44,798 nucleotides of DNA, taken from the NCBI GenBank assembly GCA_022823825.1, contig JAJEHG010000058.1, positions 1-44,798 of the forward strand, given 5' to 3'. Shown one piece after another: positions 16,425-23,929 of this stretch (positions within the stretch are counted from its first letter, which is position 1; each line of letters starts with the position of its first letter). This DNA is from Nitrosopumilaceae archaeon (GTDB lineage Archaea > Thermoproteota > Nitrososphaeria > Nitrososphaerales > Nitrosopumilaceae). The notes under the pieces were generated by a model, which was not told the origin of the DNA, searched no databases, and saw only the letters and a list, made by a program, of their open reading frames with translations. A program made the translations under genes and the position numbers.

Positions 16425-18902
16425 ATGGGCAGCGCACCGCATGCATCGCGTGCCGGCATGGGCAAAAGGAGGAGCCCTGCACGCGCGTACGCGGTGATGG
16501 CCGCGCTGGCGGCCGCGGTCGCAATCTGTGCACCTGCGGCAGCAGCAGCAGAGTCACCGCTGCATCCTGCAGCCCTGCCGCCACCATTATCCTTCCCGAC
16601 GGCCGATGCCGCGTCCGAACACCCGCACTGGCCTGTCCCCACCGCGTATGCGGTCCCGTATGTGGCGGCCCATGCACAGGCCGACGGTGTCGATGGCGAC
16701 GCGGCGGCAGGGTCAACCCCATACCCGCTGCATGCCGTAAGGATCGGGCTGCAGGTGGCCCAGGAGATGCTCGAGGGAGGAGACGCCGCGGGCGCCGCGT
16801 ACGCGTCGTCGTTTGCATCAAAGCAGTTTGCGCAGGGCCTGCAGGCATTTCGCGGCGTGGACCGCGACGGCACAGACGAGATCCACATCGCGCTGATCGA
16901 CATTGCATCTGACATGGGCAAGGCCGGCGCGGAGCAGAGCCTCGAGGAGATCGGCGCGGCCGCCTCCGCGCTGGAGGCGTTTGACGCGCGCGGCGAGGGC
17001 TCGCGGCTTGACGTGGTGCACCTTCTGACCATAGCAGAGGAGCAGTACCTGGAGGCGGGAGACGGCGCGGCAGGAAACGAGGCGGCATACCAAATATCGC
17101 GCATGACGTTTGCAAAGGCATCGGGCATCTTTGCGGCAGTCTCCGACGATACCGCGATGCTCGACCTGGAGCAGCAGTCGTTCTTCAGGGATCTGACGGA
17201 GGCCGTGAACGGCAGGCAGAGCTTTGTTACGGTGGGGACGCTTGTGAGCGCCATACAGCGCGACCTGCTGGGAACCGAGACCACCGCTGCGCGGGAACAC
17301 TCGGCATACTTTGGCAACATACGAAGCCTGTACGAGGACATGCGCGCATCGCTAGGCGAAGGCGACTATGACTCGGCGCAGGAGGACGCCATAGAGGCGT
17401 ACCTGGAGAACTTTGAGTACCTGGAGCCGACCTTGGAGAAGGCCGATGCCGGATTCATGCACGCGCTCGAGATAGAGATGCGCGAGGATCTCCGCGGCAT
17501 GATACGCGAAAAGGCGCCCGCGCCGGACATACTGGAGTTCCTTGACGGCACCATACTGCCAAAGCTCGAACAGGGCGAGAAGATCACGATCGAGTACCTT
17601 GCCGCCGAGGGCGGGGAGGCGGCCGCCGGATCCGGCATCGCGGTAGCCGACACCGGCGGAGTCTTGAGGGACATTGGGGACACCACGGAATCCGAGCAGT
17701 CGGCGGTCCGCAGCGAGATCGACTTTATAAGAATCAGCCTGGAGGAGGCGGTCATACTGTACGAGTCCGGGGACCACGAGTCGGCGTACGCGACGACCCG
17801 TTCCGCATACCTGGACAGCTACGAGTACGTCGAGGTGCCGCTGAGGCCCATCGCCCCGGACTTTACGCTGGAGGTAGAATACCTGTTTGCGGAGCTGCGC
17901 AACGCCATAAAGCGGGGAGAGCCAGCGTCCGAGGTAAGATCCCTTGCCGCCCAGATAGACCGCAACCTAGACGAGTCCGAGAGGCTCGTAACCGGCACGG
18001 GCCAGGTCGCGCCGGCAATCGCATTCACCGCGTCCTTTGCAATAATATTCCGCGAGGGGCTGGAGGCCGTGCTGATACTGGGCGCCATAATGACATACCT
18101 GGAGGCGTCCCGCAACAGCAGGTTCAAGCCGTACGTGCACTACGGCGTGATAGCCGCAGTCGGCGCGACGGCCGTCACGTGGTTCGTAGCCTCGTACATC
18201 ATAGAGATATCAGGCGCAAGCCGCGAGCTCATCGAGGCAGTTGCGGCGCTGTCGGCCACCGCGGTACTGTTCTACGTCAGCTTTTGGATACTCAACAAGA
18301 TAGAGCACAAGAAGTGGATGGAGTTTGTAAAGGCAAAGGTGTGGCAGGCCACCACCACGGGCAGCGTGATGGTGTTTGTCATGCTCGCGTTCTTTACCGT
18401 ATACAGAGAGGGCTTTGAGACCGTGCTGTTCTACCAGGCGATGTTCGGGTTTGCCAAGTATATGGAAATGTTCGTTGGACTCGGGTTCGTGCTGGGGCTC
18501 GGATCCCTGTTTGCAGTATATTACGGCATGCGCATGATGGGCAGGAGGTTACCACTCAGGGCCCTGTTCGGACTTACCATGGGGATTGGCGCGTATCTCT
18601 CAATAGCGTTCCTGGGAAACGCGATACGCGAGCTGCAGGTGCTCGACATCGTGCCGTACACCAGCATGATCGGGGTCGTGCCCAGGCTTGACATCAACCT
18701 GGCCACCATGACGGGGATATACCCGACGCTGGAGACCGTGGTGGGGCAGGTGGTACTGCTCGGCGTATACCTGGTCGCGTCCTCGTATATACTGATTGTG
18801 AGGCCCCGCAAGGAAAGGGCGGTTGCCGCCATGAGGCAGTCGAGGCGCAGGGACGGCGGCAATGGTGGTGGGGGCGATGGCTCCCGGACGAGCAGTGAAT
18901 GA
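16425..18902 (+). CDS. FTR1-family iron permease with large modular ectodomain
   Basis: High-affinity iron permease, 825 residues. After a signal peptide (residues 1-34), about 490 residues lie outside the membrane and form four related helical modules (roughly 103-190, 196-285, 297-389, 429-526). The permease domain is at 527-800, with several membrane helices and both FTR1 iron-binding motifs: FREGLEAVLILG near 541 and YREGFETVLFYQ near 659. The end is a basic, Gly/Ser-rich tail. Fusions of FTR1 to an extracytoplasmic metal-capture domain are known in bacteria (EfeO-like or cytochrome-linked). Here the domain is a repeat of one module shared with the upstream PEFG protein. Own promoter at 16394. 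Confidence 0.9.
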   Translation: MGSAPHASRAGMGKRRSPARAYAVMAALAAAVAICAPAAAAAESPLHPAALPPPLSFPTADAASEHPHWPVPTAYAVPYVAAHAQADGVDGDAAAGSTPYPLHAVRIGLQVAQEMLEGGDAAGAAYASSFASKQFAQGLQAFRGVDRDGTDEIHIALIDIASDMGKAGAEQSLEEIGAAASALEAFDARGEGSRLDVVHLLTIAEEQYLEAGDGAAGNEAAYQISRMTFAKASGIFAAVSDDTAMLDLEQQSFFRDLTEAVNGRQSFVTVGTLVSAIQRDLLGTETTAAREHSAYFGNIRSLYEDMRASLGEGDYDSAQEDAIEAYLENFEYLEPTLEKADAGFMHALEIEMREDLRGMIREKAPAPDILEFLDGTILPKLEQGEKITIEYLAAEGGEAAAGSGIAVADTGGVLRDIGDTTESEQSAVRSEIDFIRISLEEAVILYESGDHESAYATTRSAYLDSYEYVEVPLRPIAPDFTLEVEYLFAELRNAIKRGEPASEVRSLAAQIDRNLDESERLVTGTGQVAPAIAFTASFAIIFREGLEAVLILGAIMTYLEASRNSRFKPYVHYGVIAAVGATAVTWFVASYIIEISGASRELIEAVAALSATAVLFYVSFWILNKIEHKKWMEFVKAKVWQATTTGSVMVFVMLAFFTVYREGFETVLFYQAMFGFAKYMEMFVGLGFVLGLGSLFAVYYGMRMMGRRLPLRALFGLTMGIGAYLSIAFLGNAIRELQVLDIVPYTSMIGVVPRLDINLATMTGIYPTLETVVGQVVLLGVYLVASSYILIVRPRKERAVAAMRQSRRRDGGNGGGGDGSRTSSE

Positions 18903-18950
18903 CTTTCCGGCCCCGTCGCGCGCCGGCAGGCAGCGGCGCCTGCAATTAAG

Positions 18951-18960
18951 CCTTATAACG
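18951..18960 (+). promoter_or_regulatory. TATA box for the hydantoinase-like gene
   Basis: CCTTATAACG, centred about 30 bases before ATG 18986, implying a leader of only a few bases. Confidence 0.55.
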
Positions 18961-18985
18961 GCCGTTTCCGACTGCATGATCACCT

Positions 18986-21298
18986 ATGCAAAAACCAGAC
19001 AGCAATGCGCCTCCGCCTGCCGCGTCACCGGACAATGACTCCGGCCCCGCGCATGCAGGACGCGAGGGGGCAGGAGGCGTGCAGCCGCGGGGCGCGCCGC
19101 AGGGAAACCACAGGGTTCGAATCGGAATAGACGTCGGCGGCACGTTCACAAAGGCAGTCGCCATAGACTCGGCAGACGGCAGGATACTGTCCGTGTCGAC
19201 CGTCCCGACCACGCACGACTCGGCGCGTGGCGTCTCAGACGGCGTGCTTGACGCGTTCACCCGCGTGACCGGCAAGTCCGGGATACGTCTGGAGGACATA
19301 GACCTGGTGGCGCACAGCACCACTCAGGCCATAAACGCGCTGCTGGAGAGCGACACCTACCCGGTCGGAATAATAGCGATGGGCGTGGGGCCCACAAAAA
19401 AGGACGTGGTCAAGAGGACCAGACTGGACGGCCTCGAGGAGGAGAAGGGCGGCGGCAGGGGCACCGTAAGGCGCGGACTGCAGGTAAGCCACGAGTTTCT
19501 TGACACGTCGCACCTCATAACGGAGGAGGAGGTTGCCGGCGTTATCTCGCGCATGCGCGGCTCCGGCGTGCGGTGCGTCGTCGCCACCGAAATGTTCGGC
19601 GTCGACGACCCCTCAAACGAGGAGTTCGTGGCAGAGCAGGCCGCGGCGGCCGGGCTCCCGTGCACGTCCTCTCACGAGATATCTGGAACGTACGGGCTTG
19701 AGATAAGGACGCTGACGGCCGCGGTCAACGCGAGTATAATGCCAAAGACCATACAGGTCGCGGACTTTGTAGAGGGGGCAATGTCCGAGGCCGGTGTCAG
19801 GTCGCCGCTGCTGATAATGAAGGGGGACGGCGGCGTGACGAGCATGGAGACGTTCCGCTCGAGGCCCATCCTCACTGTACTGTCCGGCCCCGCCGCAAGC
19901 GTGGCCGGCGCGCTGCTGCACCTGCGCGTCGCAAACGGCATATTCATAGAGGTCGGGGGCACGTCCACCAACATCTGCATAATAAGGGGCGGCAGGCCCG
20001 AGATCAGGTACGTGACGATAAAGGACCACCCCACGTGCATACGCTCCATGGACGTCCGCATAGTCGGGGTTGCGGGGGGCAGCATGATTGCAATCCACAA
20101 GAACAAGATCCACAGGACGGGGCCGCGGAGCGCCCACATAGCGGGGCTGGGATACGCGTGCTACGCCGAGCCGTCGAGGATCGAGTCAGGCAGCCTCGTG
20201 CTTGTGGCCCCAAAGCCGAACGACGAGCCCGAGTATGCGGCCATACGGTGCGCCGACGGAACCGTGTACGCCATTACAAACACGTGCGCCGCAAGCGCGC
20301 TGCGGCGCATACCCGAAGGGGACTATTCGATGGGCGGGGGCGGAAGCGCCAGAAAGGACAAGGTCGAGGAGGCGGCTAGGGCCGCCTTCAGAAAGCTTGG
20401 TGACGCCATAGGGGTCTCGTACTCGGAGGCCGCGATGTCCGTCATACTTACCTCCGCGCACGAGATTACAAAGACGGTCGGGGCGATACTAAAGGAGTAC
20501 AAGATGGAGTCACGTAATACGAAGATAATAGGCGGGGGCGGGGGCGCGTCCGTACTGGCCCCCGAGGTTGCAAAGAACATGGGGATGGGATACGAAAAGG
20601 CCCCGTACGCGGAGGTCATATCGTCGATCGGGGTCGCATCGTCGATGCTGCGAGACGAGTCGGAGGTAGCAATGGTAGACCCGACGCCGCAGATGATTGC
20701 GTCGGCCCACAAAAAGGCGCGAGCAGACATAGTTTCCAGGGGCGCCGTGCCCGAGTCGGTGAGGATCGACAGCGAGTACGTCTCAGACAAGGGGGCGCTG
20801 CGCATAACGGCCGTCGGAAGCGTCGAGATGTCAGGATCCGCGGCGCCCGGGCCAGGGCACCCAGACAGCGGAGGTTCACCTGCGACGTTCGGACTCGACG
20901 AGGCAGTGGAGCGCGCATCAGAGATTACCGAGATGGACAAGGTCCTGATAAACCTCGAGTTCGAGTCAGACCACCACATGGTGCTAGTTGGGCACTCCAC
21001 GAAGAGGCGACTGTTCAGCAAGAGGAACAGGCACCGCATCATAGTACTTGACAGGCTCGGGAGGACAAAGCTGGACGTGCCTGACGGCGTGCTGTTCCAG
21101 GGCGGCAAGCTTGCCATAATAGAGGAACTTGACGCGTACATGGAGTCCAGGCATTCCGGAGTGGCCCCGCAGGTGCACCTGCTCGACGATACGAGGATGC
21201 TCGACTTCTCCGGACTGACGTCCCCCTCCCACGTGCTCGGGGCCGTGCAGGACGAGCTTGACGGCAATGTAAAGGCGGCGCTCATCATAGAGGCGTGA
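18986..21298 (+). CDS. Hydantoinase A / 5-oxoprolinase family ATP-dependent enzyme
   Basis: 770 residues of the hydantoinase/oxoprolinase (HyuA/OplA) superfamily, ATP-dependent enzymes of the actin-like ATPase fold that open cyclic amides. The phosphate-binding motif GIDVGGTFTKAVAID lies near residue 48, HSTTQAINALLE near 110, and the second nucleotide-binding region IFIEVGGTSTNICIIRGG near 320; another glycine cluster is KIIGGGGGASVLAPEVAKN near 515. The usual partner HyuB is absent nearby. Substrate cannot be told from sequence; members also include acetone-carboxylase subunits. The first 43 residues are a low-complexity Pro/Gly/Ala leader. The C-terminal 150 residues (LINLEFESDHHMVLVGHS and on) look like an extra domain. 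Confidence 0.85.
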   Translation: MQKPDSNAPPPAASPDNDSGPAHAGREGAGGVQPRGAPQGNHRVRIGIDVGGTFTKAVAIDSADGRILSVSTVPTTHDSARGVSDGVLDAFTRVTGKSGIRLEDIDLVAHSTTQAINALLESDTYPVGIIAMGVGPTKKDVVKRTRLDGLEEEKGGGRGTVRRGLQVSHEFLDTSHLITEEEVAGVISRMRGSGVRCVVATEMFGVDDPSNEEFVAEQAAAAGLPCTSSHEISGTYGLEIRTLTAAVNASIMPKTIQVADFVEGAMSEAGVRSPLLIMKGDGGVTSMETFRSRPILTVLSGPAASVAGALLHLRVANGIFIEVGGTSTNICIIRGGRPEIRYVTIKDHPTCIRSMDVRIVGVAGGSMIAIHKNKIHRTGPRSAHIAGLGYACYAEPSRIESGSLVLVAPKPNDEPEYAAIRCADGTVYAITNTCAASALRRIPEGDYSMGGGGSARKDKVEEAARAAFRKLGDAIGVSYSEAAMSVILTSAHEITKTVGAILKEYKMESRNTKIIGGGGGASVLAPEVAKNMGMGYEKAPYAEVISSIGVASSMLRDESEVAMVDPTPQMIASAHKKARADIVSRGAVPESVRIDSEYVSDKGALRITAVGSVEMSGSAAPGPGHPDSGGSPATFGLDEAVERASEITEMDKVLINLEFESDHHMVLVGHSTKRRLFSKRNRHRIIVLDRLGRTKLDVPDGVLFQGGKLAIIEELDAYMESRHSGVAPQVHLLDDTRMLDFSGLTSPSHVLGAVQDELDGNVKAALIIEA

Positions 21299-21342
21299 CG
21301 GCGCACACGGAGCATCGGTCGGCGGAGGGGTGGGGGCGGACA

Positions 21343-21597
21343 TCACGCCGCCTTTTCGGCCTTTTTTCGCACCTGCGTAATCTCAATCTCGACGGTCTCA
21401 AGAGGGTCGTCCACAGGGTTGCGCCGAATCGAGATCATCTTTGGCTTCTCAAAGTCACTCGTACAGTCGGGGCACGCATACACGAGCACGCGGTGCTCGT
21501 TGGGCGCCTTTGGGTTTGAGAGGCGCGGATAGTACACGAGCCGCGCCCCGCAATCCACGCAGTAGCGGTTGGCCCTCCTAGTCCGCGGCAGTCGCAT
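21343..21597 (-). CDS. Small zinc-ribbon protein
   Basis: 84 residues with two CxxC knuckles, C13/C16 (YCVDCG) and C42/C45 (ACPDC), spaced as a zinc ribbon, followed by a charged C-terminal strand and a Lys-rich end. No specific family recognised; ribbons of this size often act in transcription, RNA or ribosome work. I start at ATG 21597, just before the ribbon; a TATA-like box (21629-21637) would start transcription near 21607. ATGs at 21615 and 21639 are in frame but lie at or above the box. It is convergent with the hydantoinase-like gene. Confidence 0.7.
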   Translation of the reverse strand: MRLPRTRRANRYCVDCGARLVYYPRLSNPKAPNEHRVLVYACPDCTSDFEKPKMISIRRNPVDDPLETVEIEITQVRKKAEKAA

Positions 21598-21628
21598 CGC
21601 ACCCCATTGCAGCATTATCACAGGGGGC

Positions 21629-21637
21629 GTATTTATC
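21629..21637 (-). promoter_or_regulatory. TATA-like box for the zinc-ribbon gene
   Basis: Minus-strand TGATAAATA. Transcription from about 21607 leaves a roughly 10-base leader before ATG 21597. Confidence 0.4.
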
Positions 21638-21772
21638 AAGATCCATCGCGCGGCCCATCGCGCGATTGGAGGTGCGGGGGGGGGTGAGGGCAGCAGTCAG
21701 ATGTAACCGAGTCCCGCGGCTTGCAGCAGTATCATGCAACGCGGCCAAAGGCAGGCGCATCATGGGCGGTAG

Positions 21773-21849
21773 TGGCGCCGCCCATCAGACTTGAACTGAC
21801 GACCGTCCGATTAACAGTCGGATGCTCTACCACGCTGAGCTAGGGCGGC
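21773..21849 (-). tRNA. tRNA-Asn (anticodon GTT)
   Basis: Full cloverleaf on the minus strand. The acceptor stem pairs GCCGCCC with GGGCGGC; the D arm is CTCAGCGTGGTAGAG; the anticodon stem CCGA/TCGG encloses CTGTTAA, giving anticodon GTT; the T arm ends GTTCAAGTC. The discriminator is G and CCA is encoded (21775-21773). No intron is seen. Confidence 0.95.
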
Positions 21850-22162
21850 CCTGTCCTCCGTCATGGCAGAGCGGATTTAACCCTTTGCGCCCCGCGGCCC
21901 GCCTACCCGCCAAATGCACACCAGCGCGTCCGCGCCAAACGGGACACTCCCGTAAGTGCCCGCGGCCGGCAAAACGGCAGGCATCCAGCCGAGATGATCG
22001 TTTAGAGAACGGTATAAAGCTAAGATGCGGCGGGCGCCGGCCCGCAGCCCACACATACTAGCCCTGCGGTCCATTCTGCGGCGCCCCTACCCCACATCAG
22101 ATCAGCACTCGCGTGGCGAGGATCCGCAGGGCGCAGGGCGCGTCCCCGGCCGACGTAATCAG
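21850..22162. other. Gap between tRNA-Asn and the YwbE-like gene
   Basis: Holds the tRNA promoter (21875-21882) and a second TATA-like site, GGTATAAAG, at 22009-22017 that serves no identified gene on either strand. Downstream of it is a strong GC-rich palindrome (GCGGGCGCCGGCCCGC, 22028-22043). No protein-coding frame is convincing. Confidence 0.5.
21875..21882 (-). promoter_or_regulatory. TATA box of tRNA-Asn
   Basis: Minus-strand GGTTAAAT, centred 30 bases upstream of the mature tRNA 5' end. Confidence 0.6.
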
Positions 22163-22384
22163 TCACTTACGGGGAGGGATTTCAGACGCCCTCAGTACCT
22201 TTACCCTTCCGACACCGCCGTCTTCTAGTCTGACTTTGATTCCGTGGGGGTGGGATTTTGAAGACGTCAGGATCTCCCTTACCGTCCCATACGTCAGTCG
22301 GCCAGTGCCTTGGTCGGATTTAGTCTCGATTCCCACCTTGCATCCTTTGTATATCTGATCCCGGGCGGGAAAGGGGCGGGCCAT
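22163..22384 (-). CDS. YwbE-like small protein (DUF2196)
   Basis: 73 residues from ATG 22384, matching the YwbE/DUF2196 family by the run of conserved blocks: G-I-E-T-K-S-D-Q-G-T-G-R-L-T, then V-R-E-I-L-T, then HPHGIKVRLEDGGVGRVKVL. This single small beta domain, proposed as KOW/OB-like, has no established function; an RNA or nucleic-acid binding role is often guessed. ATG 22390 is also in frame, but the TATA box is centred 25 bases before 22384. Confidence 0.8.
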   Translation of the reverse strand: MARPFPARDQIYKGCKVGIETKSDQGTGRLTYGTVREILTSSKSHPHGIKVRLEDGGVGRVKVLRASEIPPRK

Positions 22385-22404
22385 GCGCATACTGAGACGC
22401 CGTC

Positions 22405-22413
22405 GATTTAAAG
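22405..22413 (-). promoter_or_regulatory. TATA box for the YwbE-like gene
   Basis: Minus-strand CTTTAAATC, centred 25-26 bases before ATG 22384. Confidence 0.6.
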
Positions 22414-22726
22414 TGGTCGAATTGGAGACGGGGCAGGATATTGGCAGGGCTTGCGCCCTTTTTGGAGCTTCTCACAAGACCGCATCCGACCCAGCCCATC
22501 GCGCGAATGCCTGCAACATAGCACAGCGATGATGGCAGCGGTGGCTCGGAAAAAACGGACGTCGGGAGGCCGGCATTCCGGATCCGCGACAGGGCGCACA
22601 CGTCAACTGGCAAAAAATCCAAGCGGTGTGGCGTCGCACAGACTGCAGGCCCACCCCGGGTACCGGATACCACGTAGCCGGAGGCGCGTACAGCGCTCGA
22701 TTAGAAGTTGAGTATGGCGTCACGCG
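22414..22726. other. Intergenic stretch, nothing identified
   Basis: About 310 bases between divergently placed neighbours. Open frames here have no family features and alternate across strands; no RNA gene is visible. Confidence 0.45.
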
Positions 22727-23650
22727 TCACAGGGCGATCTTGCAGACCTCTATCCAGCCGCTCCGCTCGCCGAATACCGCGTTGCTCCCGGTCCTCCTCA
22801 TCTCCATCGATCTCATGTCGTGGCGCGACAAAACGGCCCCGCCCAGTCCGGCCGCGCGCGCCTCAACGTCGCCGGGGCCGTACCGCGTCGTAAAGGCCCA
22901 CAGCGAGTCTTCGGCCGTCAGGCCGGGCGGGTGGTGCGGCATCGGAAACGCGGCCAGCGGTATGACCGACTCGTACGCCTCCTTTACTATGAGGTCAAAC
23001 GGGCGGCTCGCCACCGGCCTGAGATCCTCGGGTATGTCGGAGGTGGGAAGAAGGTATTCCAGGATCATCCTGTTGCTACGGTTGGGGGTGGCGAACCCCG
23101 ACGCGAGCCCCCAGAGGTCCCCGGCAGTCAGATAGTACGACAGCCCCTCCACCACCAGCAGCGACGGCTCCTCCCGGCTCCACCCGGCCCCGCCCAGTCC
23201 GGACGTCACGGACGCGCGCTTGGACGCGTCGGCGGTGACGCACCTCAGGGAGCCGCGCAAGTCCCGCGCAAGGGGGCCGACAAGCTGCTCCTTGCGATCC
23301 ATGCCTGCAGAATCGACGTCAAAGACCGCGCAGTCAAGCCGCGAGCAGAGCTCTATTGACAGGGCGTCCATGCCGGCTCCCAGCACCACCACCTGCCGCG
23401 TGCCGTCGTTTTCGATGCAGTCCACGGCGAGGTCGAGTATGCACGACTTTCTGTTCCTTATCACCTCCTGATAGTGAGGCCAGAACCGGTCGCACTCCCT
23501 CATGATGCCCTCGCCCAGATCCAAGTCCAGCGTGCCCAGGAACCTCTGGGCAGGGGCGCTCGTGTGCGCCCTGCCGTCGGACCACAGCAGCACCAGCGCC
23601 GAGGTAGAGGAGAGAAGGTCCACGGCGCCGCGCGCGTGCGGGCCGCACAT
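22727..23650 (-). CDS. Leucine carboxyl methyltransferase-like SAM enzyme
   Basis: Class I SAM-dependent methyltransferase of the LCMT/PPM1 superfamily, which also includes bacterial polyketide-type O-methyltransferases. From ATG 23650 it has 307 residues. The SAM motif is VVVLGAGMDALSIEL, followed by the acidic FDVDSAGMDRKEQL that binds the ribose and fits the LCMT family, and motif LLVVEGLSYYL further on. The frame is open to GTG 23860, adding 70 residues with no family likeness; no TATA box clearly decides between the two. Substrate unknown. Flanks: a gap and a divergent substrate-binding protein gene. Confidence 0.8.
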   Translation of the reverse strand: MCGPHARGAVDLLSSTSALVLLWSDGRAHTSAPAQRFLGTLDLDLGEGIMRECDRFWPHYQEVIRNRKSCILDLAVDCIENDGTRQVVVLGAGMDALSIELCSRLDCAVFDVDSAGMDRKEQLVGPLARDLRGSLRCVTADASKRASVTSGLGGAGWSREEPSLLVVEGLSYYLTAGDLWGLASGFATPNRSNRMILEYLLPTSDIPEDLRPVASRPFDLIVKEAYESVIPLAAFPMPHHPPGLTAEDSLWAFTTRYGPGDVEARAAGLGGAVLSRHDMRSMEMRRTGSNAVFGERSGWIEVCKIAL

Positions 23651-23896
23651 AAACCGTTGCGGGAGCGGCGGCAAAGATCCGCGGGCGACGCTAATGGGAT
23701 GGTTCGCGCCTACCGCCCCGCAGCCTAGATCCACTGCAGCTCCCAAGACCGCCGCCGGAGCCTCCGTCTGGCCAGAAAACCCGGGCAGGACCAAAAACAT
23801 ACGCGCCAGGCCGACTCTGGGCCAATCCCCCTGTGTCGCGTATCCTGTAACTCTCGTCACAAGATTTCAGCCGGCCCGAGCACATTGGGCAGTAAA

Positions 23897-23906
23897 ACGT
23901 TATTAG
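23897..23906 (+). promoter_or_regulatory. TATA-like box for the fused binding protein
   Basis: ACGTTATTAG, centred 27 bases before ATG 23930. The site is weakly symmetrical and could also drive the divergent methyltransferase from the GTG at 23860. Confidence 0.45.
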
Positions 23907-23929
23907 ACCATCTCGGCAAGGTCACATAG

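Noticed and set aside
16061-17341. Minus-strand 426-codon frame opposite the FTR1 ectodomain
   Set aside because: Ala/Ser-rich shadow; the plus strand has signal peptide, repeats and permease motifs.
19110-19135. tRNA T-loop-like GGTTCGAATC
   Set aside because: It lies in the coding region of the nucleotide-binding motif of the hydantoinase-like gene, with no acceptor or anticodon stems.
20323-21315. Minus-strand 330-codon frame opposite the hydantoinase-like gene
   Set aside because: Shadow of a clear ATPase-family gene.
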